Below are positions 7,087-13,938 of a DNA stretch of 14,704 nucleotides, piece after piece. Source of the stretch: an uncultured Solobacterium sp. (GTDB lineage: Bacteria; Bacillota_I; Bacilli_A; Erysipelotrichales; Erysipelotrichaceae); contig CAJOLG010000022.1 in NCBI GenBank assembly GCA_905235315.1, positions 1 through 14,704 of the forward strand, in the 5' to 3' direction. The position numbers and the translations under genes were made by a program. The notes under the pieces were generated by a model that had not been told where the DNA came from, made no database searches, and saw only the letters and a list, made by a program, of their open reading frames with translations. Within the stretch, counting starts at the first letter, position 1. Each line of letters opens with the position of its first letter.

Positions 7087-8499
7087 ATGTCATATACAGG
7101 TGCACGGTTTCTGTTGATATTTTTTCCATGCCTGCTGGTTGTCTACTGGCTTTTTCATAAACGGCCGCTGATTCAGAACGCGGTACTGTTGATCGGCAGC
7201 CTTTTGTTTTACGCCTCGTTTTCCAAACGGAATACCGCGGTACTGCTTGCTGTCATTGTGATCAGCTGGCTTGCGGGAAACCAAATCGCAAAGAATCGGA
7301 AGGCGTTGATTCCTTCCGTGATCCTGGTATTTATCCCGCTGCTGTTTTTCAAATACGGCAGAACGATGCTCGGCCTGTGGTATGTGCTGATGCCGCTGGG
7401 CATCTCCTTCTTTACCCTGCAGGCTGCTTCTTATCTGTTTGATATTGCCGGCGGGAAAATTGAGCCGGAGACAAATCTGCTCAATTACGCGCTGTATGTT
7501 TCTTTTTTTCCGACTATCGTCTCCGGTCCGATTCACAAGAGCAGGGAGTTCCTGCCGGAAGTGCGCCGCGAAAAAACGCTGTCCTATCGGGAGGCGGTGA
7601 GCGGTTGTCTGGTATTTCTCTACGGCGTTTTTCTGAAGATGGTGATCGCGGACCGGATTGCGCTGTTTACCGCCCCGGTATTTCAGTATTACTCCGGCTA
7701 TGAGGGCGGGGTGATTCTTGTTGCGGCGCTGCTGTATTCCGCTGAGATCTACTTTGATTTTTACGGCTATACCTGTATGGTCAGCGGGATTGCCCGGCTG
7801 CTTGGGTACCGCCTGAAAGAAAACTTCTTTCAGCCGTATTTTGCGGTTTCCATCGCAGACTTCTGGAAACGCTGGCATATGTCGCTTACTTCCTGGCTGA
7901 CGGAATATGTCTATTTCCCGCTCGGCGGAAACCGGCGCGGACGCCTTCGGAAGTATCTCAATATTATGATTGTATTTCTGGTCAGCGCGCTCTGGCACGG
8001 CACCGGAATGCAGTTTGCGGTCTGGGGTCTTTTGCATGGAATCTACCGGATCGCGGAAGAACTGCTTGCGCCGGTGAAAGAGAAGGTGCTGAACCGGATG
8101 AAGATTGATTCCTCCCGGACAGGCTGGAAGGTGCTGGAGCGTATCCGGGTGTATCTTCTTGTGACATTCGCATGGGTATTCTTCCGGGCACAGGATGTTC
8201 CTGCAGCCTGGGGATTTCTGACCCAGTTGTTTCATCACTTCAGCCTCCATGTATTCTTTGACGGAACGCTGTTTCAGCTGACACTGGATGAAACGCACTT
8301 CCGGGTGCTGATTCTCTGTATCTTATGTGCAGCGGCAGTATCCCGTTACCGGGAGAAAGGAGTCAGGGCGGAGGATCTTTTCGATGAGAATCTGATAGTG
8401 CGATGGACACTGATTCTGGTGCTGCTGTTTGCGGTGCTGATTTTCGGTGTCTACGGACCATCCTATGATGCGGCGAGCTTTATATATGCAAACTTCTGA
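7087..8499 (+). CDS. MBOAT family membrane O-acyltransferase (AlgI/DltB/PatA-like)
   Basis: This polytopic membrane protein probably moves an acyl group across the membrane to an extracytoplasmic acceptor, as AlgI, PatA and DltB do. The 470-residue product has many hydrophobic segments (for example 8-23, 31-43, 50-63, 75-89, 100-118, 172-188, 208-222, 292-312, 355-366, 404-416, 438-455). Family motifs are FFPTIVSGPIHK (140-151), FDFYGYTCM (223-231), ADFWKRWHMSLTSWL (257-271, His264), FPLGGNRRG (277-285) and the catalytic-type SALWHG (300-305, His304). The C-terminal GPSYDAASFIY is also typical. The N-terminus aligns with family starts, so ATG 7087 is kept despite lacking a Shine-Dalgarno. The next gene overlaps its 3' end and encodes an SGNH-type partner. 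The acceptor (polysaccharide, teichoic acid or other glycan) cannot be told from sequence. Confidence 0.9.
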   Translation: MSYTGARFLLIFFPCLLVVYWLFHKRPLIQNAVLLIGSLLFYASFSKRNTAVLLAVIVISWLAGNQIAKNRKALIPSVILVFIPLLFFKYGRTMLGLWYVLMPLGISFFTLQAASYLFDIAGGKIEPETNLLNYALYVSFFPTIVSGPIHKSREFLPEVRREKTLSYREAVSGCLVFLYGVFLKMVIADRIALFTAPVFQYYSGYEGGVILVAALLYSAEIYFDFYGYTCMVSGIARLLGYRLKENFFQPYFAVSIADFWKRWHMSLTSWLTEYVYFPLGGNRRGRLRKYLNIMIVFLVSALWHGTGMQFAVWGLLHGIYRIAEELLAPVKEKVLNRMKIDSSRTGWKVLERIRVYLLVTFAWVFFRAQDVPAAWGFLTQLFHHFSLHVFFDGTLFQLTLDETHFRVLILCILCAAAVSRYREKGVRAEDLFDENLIVRWTLILVLLFAVLIFGVYGPSYDAASFIYANF

Positions 8500-9907
8500 G
8501 AAAACTATGCGGGCGGCAGCCGGACGGTGCTTAAAACTGATTGTATTTCTGCTTATCGTGCTTTTCCTGTGGCTCACGGTGCGGGATACGCTTGTCATGA
8601 AGCGGGATGACGGGATCACTTCCGTAAAGGTTTACTATGAGCAGCCTGCCGGCACCGTCGATGTGCTGTTTGCGGGCAGCTCCCACGCCAGCTATAACAT
8701 TGCGGCGGAAGAACTCTGGACACGGTACGGGATCACGTTTTATCAGCTCTGGGGTTCCAGCCAGCCTATGTGGAATACGTATCATTTCCTGGTTGAGGCG
8801 TTCAAAACACAGACGCCGCGCGTGGTCATGATGGATGTATACGGGGCCCTGAACAGCGAAGAATACAGTGATGAAGCGCGTCAGGCAACGAATACGCTCG
8901 GACTGCGCATAAGCCCGAATATGATGGAAAACATCATGGTTTCCGCACCGAAAGAGCGGTGGGGAGAGCTGTTTCTGGGGCTGCCGATTTACCACGACCG
9001 GTTTTCCGAACTGTCAGCGGAGGACTTCATCTACTATCCCTGGAGTAAGGATTCGCTGGCGGATAAAGGCGGCCTGCCGATCTATGGAACGCATGACAAT
9101 GCGGTAATCACAACGGCAGATACGGAAAAACGGCTTCCGCTGTCGGAAAAGCAGGAAACCTATCTTCGCCGGATCATCGATCTCTGTCGTGACAAGGGGG
9201 TATCGCTGGTGATGATGGTGACGCCGACCGTCGACCGGGCGGACGAACAGCCGTACTACAATACGATCGCGGATATCTGCAGCGCAGAGGGAGTTCCGTT
9301 TGTGAATATGAATCAGGAAGATGACATACTGATTCTTCCTTCAGACATTTCCCTTGATGATTCCCATCTCAATATGAACGGTGCGAGGAAAACCGGCGCC
9401 TATATTGCGGAATACCTGCATGAACATTATGATCTTCCGGATCATCGGAGTGATCCTGCGGCGAAAAGCTGGGAAACGTATGTCCAGAACAAGAACACTG
9501 GTTATATCAGGCTGCTGAAAACGCCGGAAGAGTTTGCGGAGGAAGTTCTGCGACAGGGGTATGAGGTGCTCTTTGTACGGTATGGAGAGAAGACGGCGGA
9601 AGATCATGGTTTTCAGTCTCTTGCGGCGGGATCGCTTCCGAACGGGGAAGGCGCCTGGCTGATCCGCAGCGGCAGCGCTGAACCGCTGAATCTCTCACCT
9701 GCACAAAGCACCTGTGCTGTTTATAATACGGATGTAACCATAGGATTATCAGATCGTTCCTTTTCGATTGACCTTGTCATCGACCCGGTATGGAAGGAAG
9801 AGGGAATTATCGCGGCAGTTTATGATCCTGCTCATGAATGCTGGATTGATGCGGTATACTGCTCGGAATCAGAACCGGACAATATGGAACATCTTGAATT
9901 CCGCTGA
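8486..9907 (+). CDS. Membrane-anchored SGNH/GDSL-like protein, partner of the MBOAT
   Basis: Likely the extracytoplasmic partner that completes or edits acyl transfer, as AlgJ/AlgX or PatB do with their MBOATs. From ATG 8486 the product has 473 residues. One hydrophobic segment (about 16-32, after a basic RCLK) looks like a signal anchor with the rest outside. The SGNH nucleophile block is DVLFAGSSHASYN (59-71, Ser65 or Ser66), and the block V Asp-His is DDSHLNMNG (291-299, His294). A C-terminal stretch of about 150 residues (320-473) lies beyond the hydrolase-like fold, looks beta-rich, and I do not recognise it. The start is uncertain: GTG 8447, ATG 8465, 8468, 8486 and 8507 are all in frame with no strong ribosome binding site; 8486 gives a 14-base overlap with the MBOAT gene and keeps the anchor. 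Whether it transfers or hydrolyses acyl groups is unknown. Confidence 0.78.
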   Translation: MQTSEKTMRAAAGRCLKLIVFLLIVLFLWLTVRDTLVMKRDDGITSVKVYYEQPAGTVDVLFAGSSHASYNIAAEELWTRYGITFYQLWGSSQPMWNTYHFLVEAFKTQTPRVVMMDVYGALNSEEYSDEARQATNTLGLRISPNMMENIMVSAPKERWGELFLGLPIYHDRFSELSAEDFIYYPWSKDSLADKGGLPIYGTHDNAVITTADTEKRLPLSEKQETYLRRIIDLCRDKGVSLVMMVTPTVDRADEQPYYNTIADICSAEGVPFVNMNQEDDILILPSDISLDDSHLNMNGARKTGAYIAEYLHEHYDLPDHRSDPAAKSWETYVQNKNTGYIRLLKTPEEFAEEVLRQGYEVLFVRYGEKTAEDHGFQSLAAGSLPNGEGAWLIRSGSAEPLNLSPAQSTCAVYNTDVTIGLSDRSFSIDLVIDPVWKEEGIIAAVYDPAHECWIDAVYCSESEPDNMEHLEFR

Positions 9908-9944
9908 ATATGAATGATCATAGAAGACAGAGAGGAAACCCAGT

Positions 9945-10508
9945 ATGCGAAAAAACTTTGGACAGAAAACGATCATTACACCGCTTCCGGTACTGATTCT
10001 TGCGACCTACGATGAAAACGGCGTGCCCAACGCGATGAATGCCGCATGGGGAGGACAGTACGATGCCAATGAGATCTTTGTCAGTCTTTCAAAGCACAAA
10101 ACAACGGATAATCTGCTCCTGAAGCAGGCCTTCACGGTCAGTTTTGCGACGGCGGAAACCGTCACGGAATCGGATTATTTCGGAATGGAATCCGGCCGCA
10201 ACGTAAATAAGATCGAAGCTGCCGGGTTTACCGTCACAAAGAGCGAATATGTGGATGCGCCGGTAATCGATCAGTATCCGCTGACGCTGGAATGCCGGGT
10301 TAAAGAACTGCAGGATGATAAAGAAGGATATATCCTGATCGGCGAAGTCGTAAACATGAGTGCGGATGAATCCATTCTCACAGACGGGGAAGTCGATCTT
10401 GGAAAACTCCGGCCGATCATGTTCGACAGTGCCGCAAACAAATACCGTGTGATTGGTGAGGCGGTCGGTGATGCATTCGCATGCGGTGCCGGACTGATAC
10501 AGAAATGA
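9945..10508 (+). CDS. Flavin reductase-like (FMN-binding split-barrel) protein
   Basis: The 187-residue product matches the flavin reductase-like / flavoredoxin family, which binds FMN in a split beta-barrel and shuttles electrons or reduces flavin in the cytoplasm. The N-terminal pattern PLPVLILATYDENGVPNAMNA (13-33) followed by AWGG and IFVSLSKHKTTDNLL (44-58) is typical of the compact Firmicutes members. FTVSFAT (63-69) and the barrel strand around YPLTLECRVKEL (111-122) also fit. AGAGGA about 8 bases before the ATG serves as ribosome binding site. The gene lies 37 bases after the SGNH gene, and its stop overlaps the start of the lipid kinase (ATGA), so the latter two are translationally coupled. 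The physiological electron partner cannot be inferred. Confidence 0.85.
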   Translation: MRKNFGQKTIITPLPVLILATYDENGVPNAMNAAWGGQYDANEIFVSLSKHKTTDNLLLKQAFTVSFATAETVTESDYFGMESGRNVNKIEAAGFTVTKSEYVDAPVIDQYPLTLECRVKELQDDKEGYILIGEVVNMSADESILTDGEVDLGKLRPIMFDSAANKYRVIGEAVGDAFACGAGLIQK

Positions 10509-11455
10509 CATTTGAAATCGTTGTAAATCCGGCTGGGGCAGGCGGCCGCGGAAAAGGTACCTGGGAGTCCCTTGAGCCGATGTTTCAAGGCACAGAATAT
10601 AATGTGCATTATTCTTCGGAAGACCGCAGTATCCGGGAAATCGTGCATGATCTCACTTCACAGGGCAGGCCGGTTAATCTTGTTATTCTCGGCGGCGACG
10701 GATCGATGAATGAGGCCGTCAACGGAATCGCGGATTTTTCGCTTGTCCGGCTCGGACTGATACCGAGCGGCTCGGCAAATGATCTTGCGAAAGATATCGG
10801 GGTTGCACCGACGGCAGAAGAACAGGTCGCGCGGATTCTCAGGGGAGAAGCCGTACGTTCCATCGATGTCGGTGAAGTCATTCTGCATAACTGGCAGGAC
10901 CCGGATAACGGGCTCGGCCCGACGGAAGGAGAACAGCGGATGCGCTTCAATGTCAGCTGCGGAGTCGGCTGGGATGCGGAGATCTGTTACTGGGCCGACC
11001 ACTCTCCCATGAAAAAAACGCTGAACCGGCTGCGGCTTGGGAAACTGATCTACATCGCGGAAGCGATCCGGACGGTGTTCGGGATGGATCCGTTTGAATG
11101 CAGGGTGAATGCGGGAGACCAGACCGGGGTTCTGGATAAATGCGTCTTCTGTGCGGTGATGAATCATCGCTTTGAAGGAGGCGGGTTCATGTTCGGCCCG
11201 CATGCGAAAAACGATGACAGGATCCTGGATATGTGTGCCGTCAATGATATTTCGGTACCTGCATTCTTCATGATGTTTCCCAAGGCATATCAGGGAAAGC
11301 ACTTTGAGTCGGATTATGCCTATGAAGTGCGGGCAGAGGAATTCCGGTTTCAGACCGCCAAGCCGGTGTTTGTTCATACCGACGGGGAGGTACGGTGGCT
11401 TTCGTCCGATATTTCCGTCCATCTGCTGGAAGAAAAACTGTGCCTGCTTTTTTAG
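10505..11455 (+). CDS. Diacylglycerol/lipid kinase family protein (YegS/DgkB-like)
   Basis: A soluble DAGK-catalytic-domain protein that would phosphorylate diacylglycerol or a related lipid at the membrane face. It has 316 residues, near family length. Motifs are NPAGAGGRG (8-16), the nucleotide loop ILGGDGSMNEAVNGI (61-75), the substrate/ATP-site block GLIPSGSANDLAKDIG (84-99), GGGFMFGPHAKNDDRILDM (225-243) and HTDGE (291-295), where the Glu is at the conserved acidic position. The usual GGDGT is GGDGS here, a conservative change. The start at 10505 (ATGACATTT) overlaps the preceding stop as ATGA and gives the natural N-terminus MTFEIVVNPA; no separate strong ribosome binding site is seen, consistent with coupling. 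Which lipid is used is unknown; undecaprenol or sphingoid substrates are also possible within this superfamily. Confidence 0.9.
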   Translation: MTFEIVVNPAGAGGRGKGTWESLEPMFQGTEYNVHYSSEDRSIREIVHDLTSQGRPVNLVILGGDGSMNEAVNGIADFSLVRLGLIPSGSANDLAKDIGVAPTAEEQVARILRGEAVRSIDVGEVILHNWQDPDNGLGPTEGEQRMRFNVSCGVGWDAEICYWADHSPMKKTLNRLRLGKLIYIAEAIRTVFGMDPFECRVNAGDQTGVLDKCVFCAVMNHRFEGGGFMFGPHAKNDDRILDMCAVNDISVPAFFMMFPKAYQGKHFESDYAYEVRAEEFRFQTAKPVFVHTDGEVRWLSSDISVHLLEEKLCLLF

Positions 11456-11459
11456 GGCG

Positions 11460-11471
11460 TGCTAGTATATT
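11460..11471 (+). promoter_or_regulatory. Possible purC promoter -10 region
   Basis: An extended -10-like TG-C-TAGTAT (11460-11468) overlaps TATATT (11466-11471) in the 34-base spacer before purC. No -35 is evident. The following GGAGG (11476-11480) is 9 bases before the ATG and would fall in a short leader. No purine riboswitch fits in this spacer. Confidence 0.3.
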
Positions 11472-11489
11472 GCATGGAGGATTACAGAC

Positions 11490-12359
11490 ATGAAAGAATA
11501 TAAGCCAGTTTCCAGCGGTAAGGTAAGAGAGATCTACGATGACGGCGATACGCTGATCATGGTCGCAAGCGACCGCATCAGTGCATTTGATGTCATCCTG
11601 AACAATGAGATTACCGATAAAGGACGAATCCTGACCGGGATGTCCCGCTTCTGGTTTGATCTCACAAAGGACATCATTCCGAACCATATGATTTCGGTCG
11701 ATACCGCCGATATGCCGGAATTCTTCCGGACGGACTGGTTTGCCGGACGCTCCATGAAGTGCCGCAAGCTGAAGATGATCCCGATCGAGTGCATTGTCCG
11801 CGGATACATTACAGGCAGCGGCTGGGCGAGCTATCAGAAGAACGGAACCGTGTGCGGAATTGAACTTCCGGCCGGTCTGAAGGAATGCGAAAAACTTCCG
11901 GAGCCGCTTTATACGCCGAGCACAAAAGCAGAACTGGGCGATCACGATGAGAATATTTCGTTCGAGCGGTCCATTGATGTGCTCGAAGCGAAGTTCCCCG
12001 GAAAGGGAAAGGAATATGCGGAGAAGATCCGTGATGCGTCGCTGACCCTGTACAAGACCTGTGCGGATTACGCACTGTCCCGCGGGATCATCATCGCGGA
12101 TACCAAATTTGAATTCGGCCTGGATGACAACGGCAACGTCGTAATCGGCGATGAAATGCTTACACCGGATTCGAGCCGTTTCTGGCCGCTGGAAGGCTAT
12201 GAAGCGGGAAAGAATCAGCCGAGTTACGACAAGCAGTTCGTGCGGGACTGGCTGAAGGCAAATCCGGACAGCGGATATACGCTGCCGCAGGATGTGATCG
12301 ACCGCACGATTGAAAAGTATAAGGAGGCATATGAGCTTCTGACCGGCAGCCCGTTCTGA
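11490..12359 (+). CDS. purC: Phosphoribosylaminoimidazole-succinocarboxamide synthase (SAICAR synthetase)
   Basis: PurC joins CAIR and aspartate using ATP to give SAICAR in de novo purine synthesis. The 289-residue product is of the longer form of the family rather than the roughly 235-residue form common in Bacillus. Motifs are SSGKVREIY (8-16), the ASDRISAFD region (26-34), CIVRGYITGSGW (101-112), the active-site IIADTKFEFG (201-210) and DEMLTPDSSRFW (221-232). GGAGG at 11476-11480 supports the ATG at 11490. No other pur gene is in the window: a lipid kinase gene lies upstream and an ABC transporter downstream, and a terminator follows, so it appears to be a single-gene unit. Confidence 0.96.
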   Translation: MKEYKPVSSGKVREIYDDGDTLIMVASDRISAFDVILNNEITDKGRILTGMSRFWFDLTKDIIPNHMISVDTADMPEFFRTDWFAGRSMKCRKLKMIPIECIVRGYITGSGWASYQKNGTVCGIELPAGLKECEKLPEPLYTPSTKAELGDHDENISFERSIDVLEAKFPGKGKEYAEKIRDASLTLYKTCADYALSRGIIIADTKFEFGLDDNGNVVIGDEMLTPDSSRFWPLEGYEAGKNQPSYDKQFVRDWLKANPDSGYTLPQDVIDRTIEKYKEAYELLTGSPF

Positions 12360-12390
12360 GGCACTGCGGTACAGGGAAGTGAACCCATTG

Positions 12391-12428
12391 AAGACACTCA
12401 TTCGTTCGCCGAATCATGAGTGTCTTTT
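12391..12428 (+). terminator. Rho-independent terminator after purC
   Basis: An 11-bp perfect stem AAGACACTCAT / ATGAGTGTCTT encloses a 14-base loop that can itself form an inner ATTCG/CGAAT helix. It ends in TTTT at 12425-12428. It begins 32 bases after the purC stop and separates purC from the ABC transporter genes. Confidence 0.88.
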
Positions 12429-12440
12429 CAGTCAAAAGGC

Positions 12441-12469
12441 AGGACAAATGACCCGTGTTCCTGTAATAT
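12441..12469 (+). promoter_or_regulatory. Candidate promoter of the ABC transporter genes
   Basis: AGGACA (12441-12446) and TAATAT (12464-12469) are separated by 17 bases, with TG directly before the -10. It lies after the purC terminator and 21 bases before the permease ATG. Each hexamer has about 4 of 6 consensus bases. Confidence 0.4.
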
Positions 12470-12490
12470 GAAAAAACCGGAAAAACAATT

Positions 12491-13165
12491 ATGACAGAAG
12501 ATATTTTACGTTTATTGATGGATTCATTCTGGAAGATCCTTCTTCCCGGACTTACGGTAACCATTCCGCTTACCGTGCTGGCGTTTTCTATTGCCATGGT
12601 CATCGCAATCATAACTGCGATGGTGCAGTATGCCGAAATTCCCGTTCTTCGGCAGATCGCCCGGTTTTATATCTGGGTGATCCGCGGAACACCGCTGCTG
12701 GTACAGCTTTATGTCGTGTTTTTCGGACTTCCCAGTATCGGCATTAAAGTCGCGGCCTTTCCGTCCGCCGTCGCGGTATTTGCGGTCAACGAAGGCGCCT
12801 ATTGCGCAGAGACCATGCGCGCTGCCATCGAATCGGTTCCGGCCGGACAGATGGAAGCCGGCTACTGCGCAGGGATGAATTACCTTCAGATCATGCGCCG
12901 GATCGTTCTTCCGCAGGCATTCCGCACGGCGTTTCCTCCGCTGTTCAACTCGCTGATCGGAATGGTGAAGGATACGAGTCTTGCCGCAAATATTACGGTT
13001 GCGGAAATGTTTTTCGTTACCCAGCGGATCGCCGGCCGTACCTATCAGTTCATGGCACTGTATCTTGAACTGGCACTGATCTATCTCATTTTCTCTACCG
13101 TGCTTACCAAAGTGCAGGCATACGGAGAGAAACGCCTGAATTCCTATGGAGGAAATAAGATCTGA
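12491..13165 (+). CDS. Amino-acid ABC transporter permease (HisM/TcyL-like)
   Basis: Inner-membrane permease of a polar amino-acid importer. The 224-residue product has the usual size and several hydrophobic segments (about 17-46, 56-80, 90-102, 186-206). It carries the family motif FYIWVIRGTPLLVQL (59-73) and the EAA coupling loop MEAGYCAGMNYLQIMRRIVLP with the conserved G (121-141), then LFNSLIGMVKDTSLAA (151-166). The stretch KDTSLAANITVAEMF with QRIAGRT resembles cystine permeases of the YecS/TcyL type, so cystine is the best substrate guess, from family resemblance only. The only purine-rich site before the ATG is a weak GGAAA. The ATPase gene overlaps its stop by one base (TGATG). No substrate-binding protein gene is adjacent on the visible side. 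Confidence 0.9.
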   Translation: MTEDILRLLMDSFWKILLPGLTVTIPLTVLAFSIAMVIAIITAMVQYAEIPVLRQIARFYIWVIRGTPLLVQLYVVFFGLPSIGIKVAAFPSAVAVFAVNEGAYCAETMRAAIESVPAGQMEAGYCAGMNYLQIMRRIVLPQAFRTAFPPLFNSLIGMVKDTSLAANITVAEMFFVTQRIAGRTYQFMALYLELALIYLIFSTVLTKVQAYGEKRLNSYGGNKI

Positions 13166-13911
13166 TGACACTGTTGGAAGTAAGAAATCTGCATAAATCA
13201 TTCGGCGATACTGTTGTGCTCGACGGCGTCAGCTTATCGGTAAACAAGGGAGATGTCATTGCGGTGCTTGGACCCTCCGGCAGCGGTAAGACGACGTTTC
13301 TTCGCTGTATCAACTTTCTGGAAACCTCAGATTCCGGAACCCTTGTGTTTGACGGTGCGGAACATGATATGGCACATATTACCCGAAAAGAGATTGCCGA
13401 GATCCGGCTTCATACCGGGTTTGTGTTTCAGAATTACAATCTTTTCCGAAACAAGACCGCGCTGCAGAATGTGACGGAAGGGCTGATTGTCGCACGCCAT
13501 ATGGACAAAGCGGCCGCGGAAGAAAAGGGAATGCGGATGCTTGAAAAAGTCGGCATGGCAGACCGCGCCTCACATTATCCGAGCCAGCTTTCCGGCGGCC
13601 AGCAGCAGCGGGTTGCGATTGCCAGAGCACTCGCGGCAGACCCGGAGATCATTTACTTTGATGAGCCGACGTCTGCGCTCGACCCGGAGCTGATCGGGGA
13701 GGTGCTTTCGGTCATGCGTCAGCTTGCGGATGAAGGCATGACGATGATCGTTGTGACGCATGAAATGGATTTCGCACAGAACGTTTCTTCCCGGTCTGTG
13801 TTTATGGAACACGGAAAAATCGTCGAGGAGGGAGAGTCAAAGAGCTTTTTCGCCGCGCCGAAGGAAGAACGCACAAGAGAGTTCCTCCGGCTTGAGGATC
13901 GTCGCTTCTGA
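13165..13911 (+). CDS. Amino-acid ABC transporter ATP-binding protein (GlnQ/TcyN-like)
   Basis: Cytoplasmic ATPase that drives the importer whose permease gene precedes it. The 248-residue product is complete: Walker A GPSGSGKTT (36-44), Q-loop FVFQNYNLF (86-94, Gln89), ABC signature LSGGQQQR (142-149), Walker B IIYFDEPTSALD (162-173, Glu167), and the switch His199 in VVTHEM. The segment NKTALQNVTEGLIVAR (96-111) and the ending resemble cystine-type ATPases (TcyN/YecC), supporting but not proving cystine uptake. GGAGG within the 3' end of the permease gene serves as ribosome binding site. The two genes overlap by one base and are surely co-translated. No terminator is obvious before the next gene, 27 bases downstream. 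Confidence 0.95.
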   Translation: MTLLEVRNLHKSFGDTVVLDGVSLSVNKGDVIAVLGPSGSGKTTFLRCINFLETSDSGTLVFDGAEHDMAHITRKEIAEIRLHTGFVFQNYNLFRNKTALQNVTEGLIVARHMDKAAAEEKGMRMLEKVGMADRASHYPSQLSGGQQQRVAIARALAADPEIIYFDEPTSALDPELIGEVLSVMRQLADEGMTMIVVTHEMDFAQNVSSRSVFMEHGKIVEEGESKSFFAAPKEERTREFLRLEDRRF

Positions 13912-13923
13912 GCATGCGATTCA

Positions 13924-13932
13924 TGATAAAAT
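13924..13932 (+). promoter_or_regulatory. Extended -10 element directly before the acyl-adenylate ligase start
   Basis: TGATAAAAT fits an extended -10 (TG-n-TAAAAT) whose hexamer ends 6 bases before the ATG at 13939. Transcription would then start at or next to the A of the start codon. No Shine-Dalgarno is seen in the spacer. Confidence 0.45.
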
Positions 13933-13938
13933 CTGACT

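Noticed and set aside
7090..8298. 402-codon minus-strand frame opposite the MBOAT gene
   Set aside because: Gln/His/Lys/Arg-rich translation typical of the reverse complement of a hydrophobic membrane protein; no domain seen.
9914..9921. 8-bp palindrome ATGATCAT before the flavin reductase gene
   Set aside because: Too short to distinguish from chance and not matched to a known operator.
11432..11453. T run at the end of the lipid kinase gene as a terminator
   Set aside because: Six Ts are present but no GC-rich hairpin precedes them.
10658..12401. Minus-strand frames of 254 and 377 codons opposite the lipid kinase and purC
   Set aside because: Shadows of genes with complete motif sets; no independent evidence of coding.
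12462..12486. TTCC...GGAA arrangement before the ABC permease as a CymR-type cysteine operator
   Set aside because: Spacing and flanking bases do not match the known CymR box.
12524..13201. 225-codon minus-strand frame opposite the ABC permease
   Set aside because: Highly charged reverse translation of a membrane protein gene; no domain or start signals.
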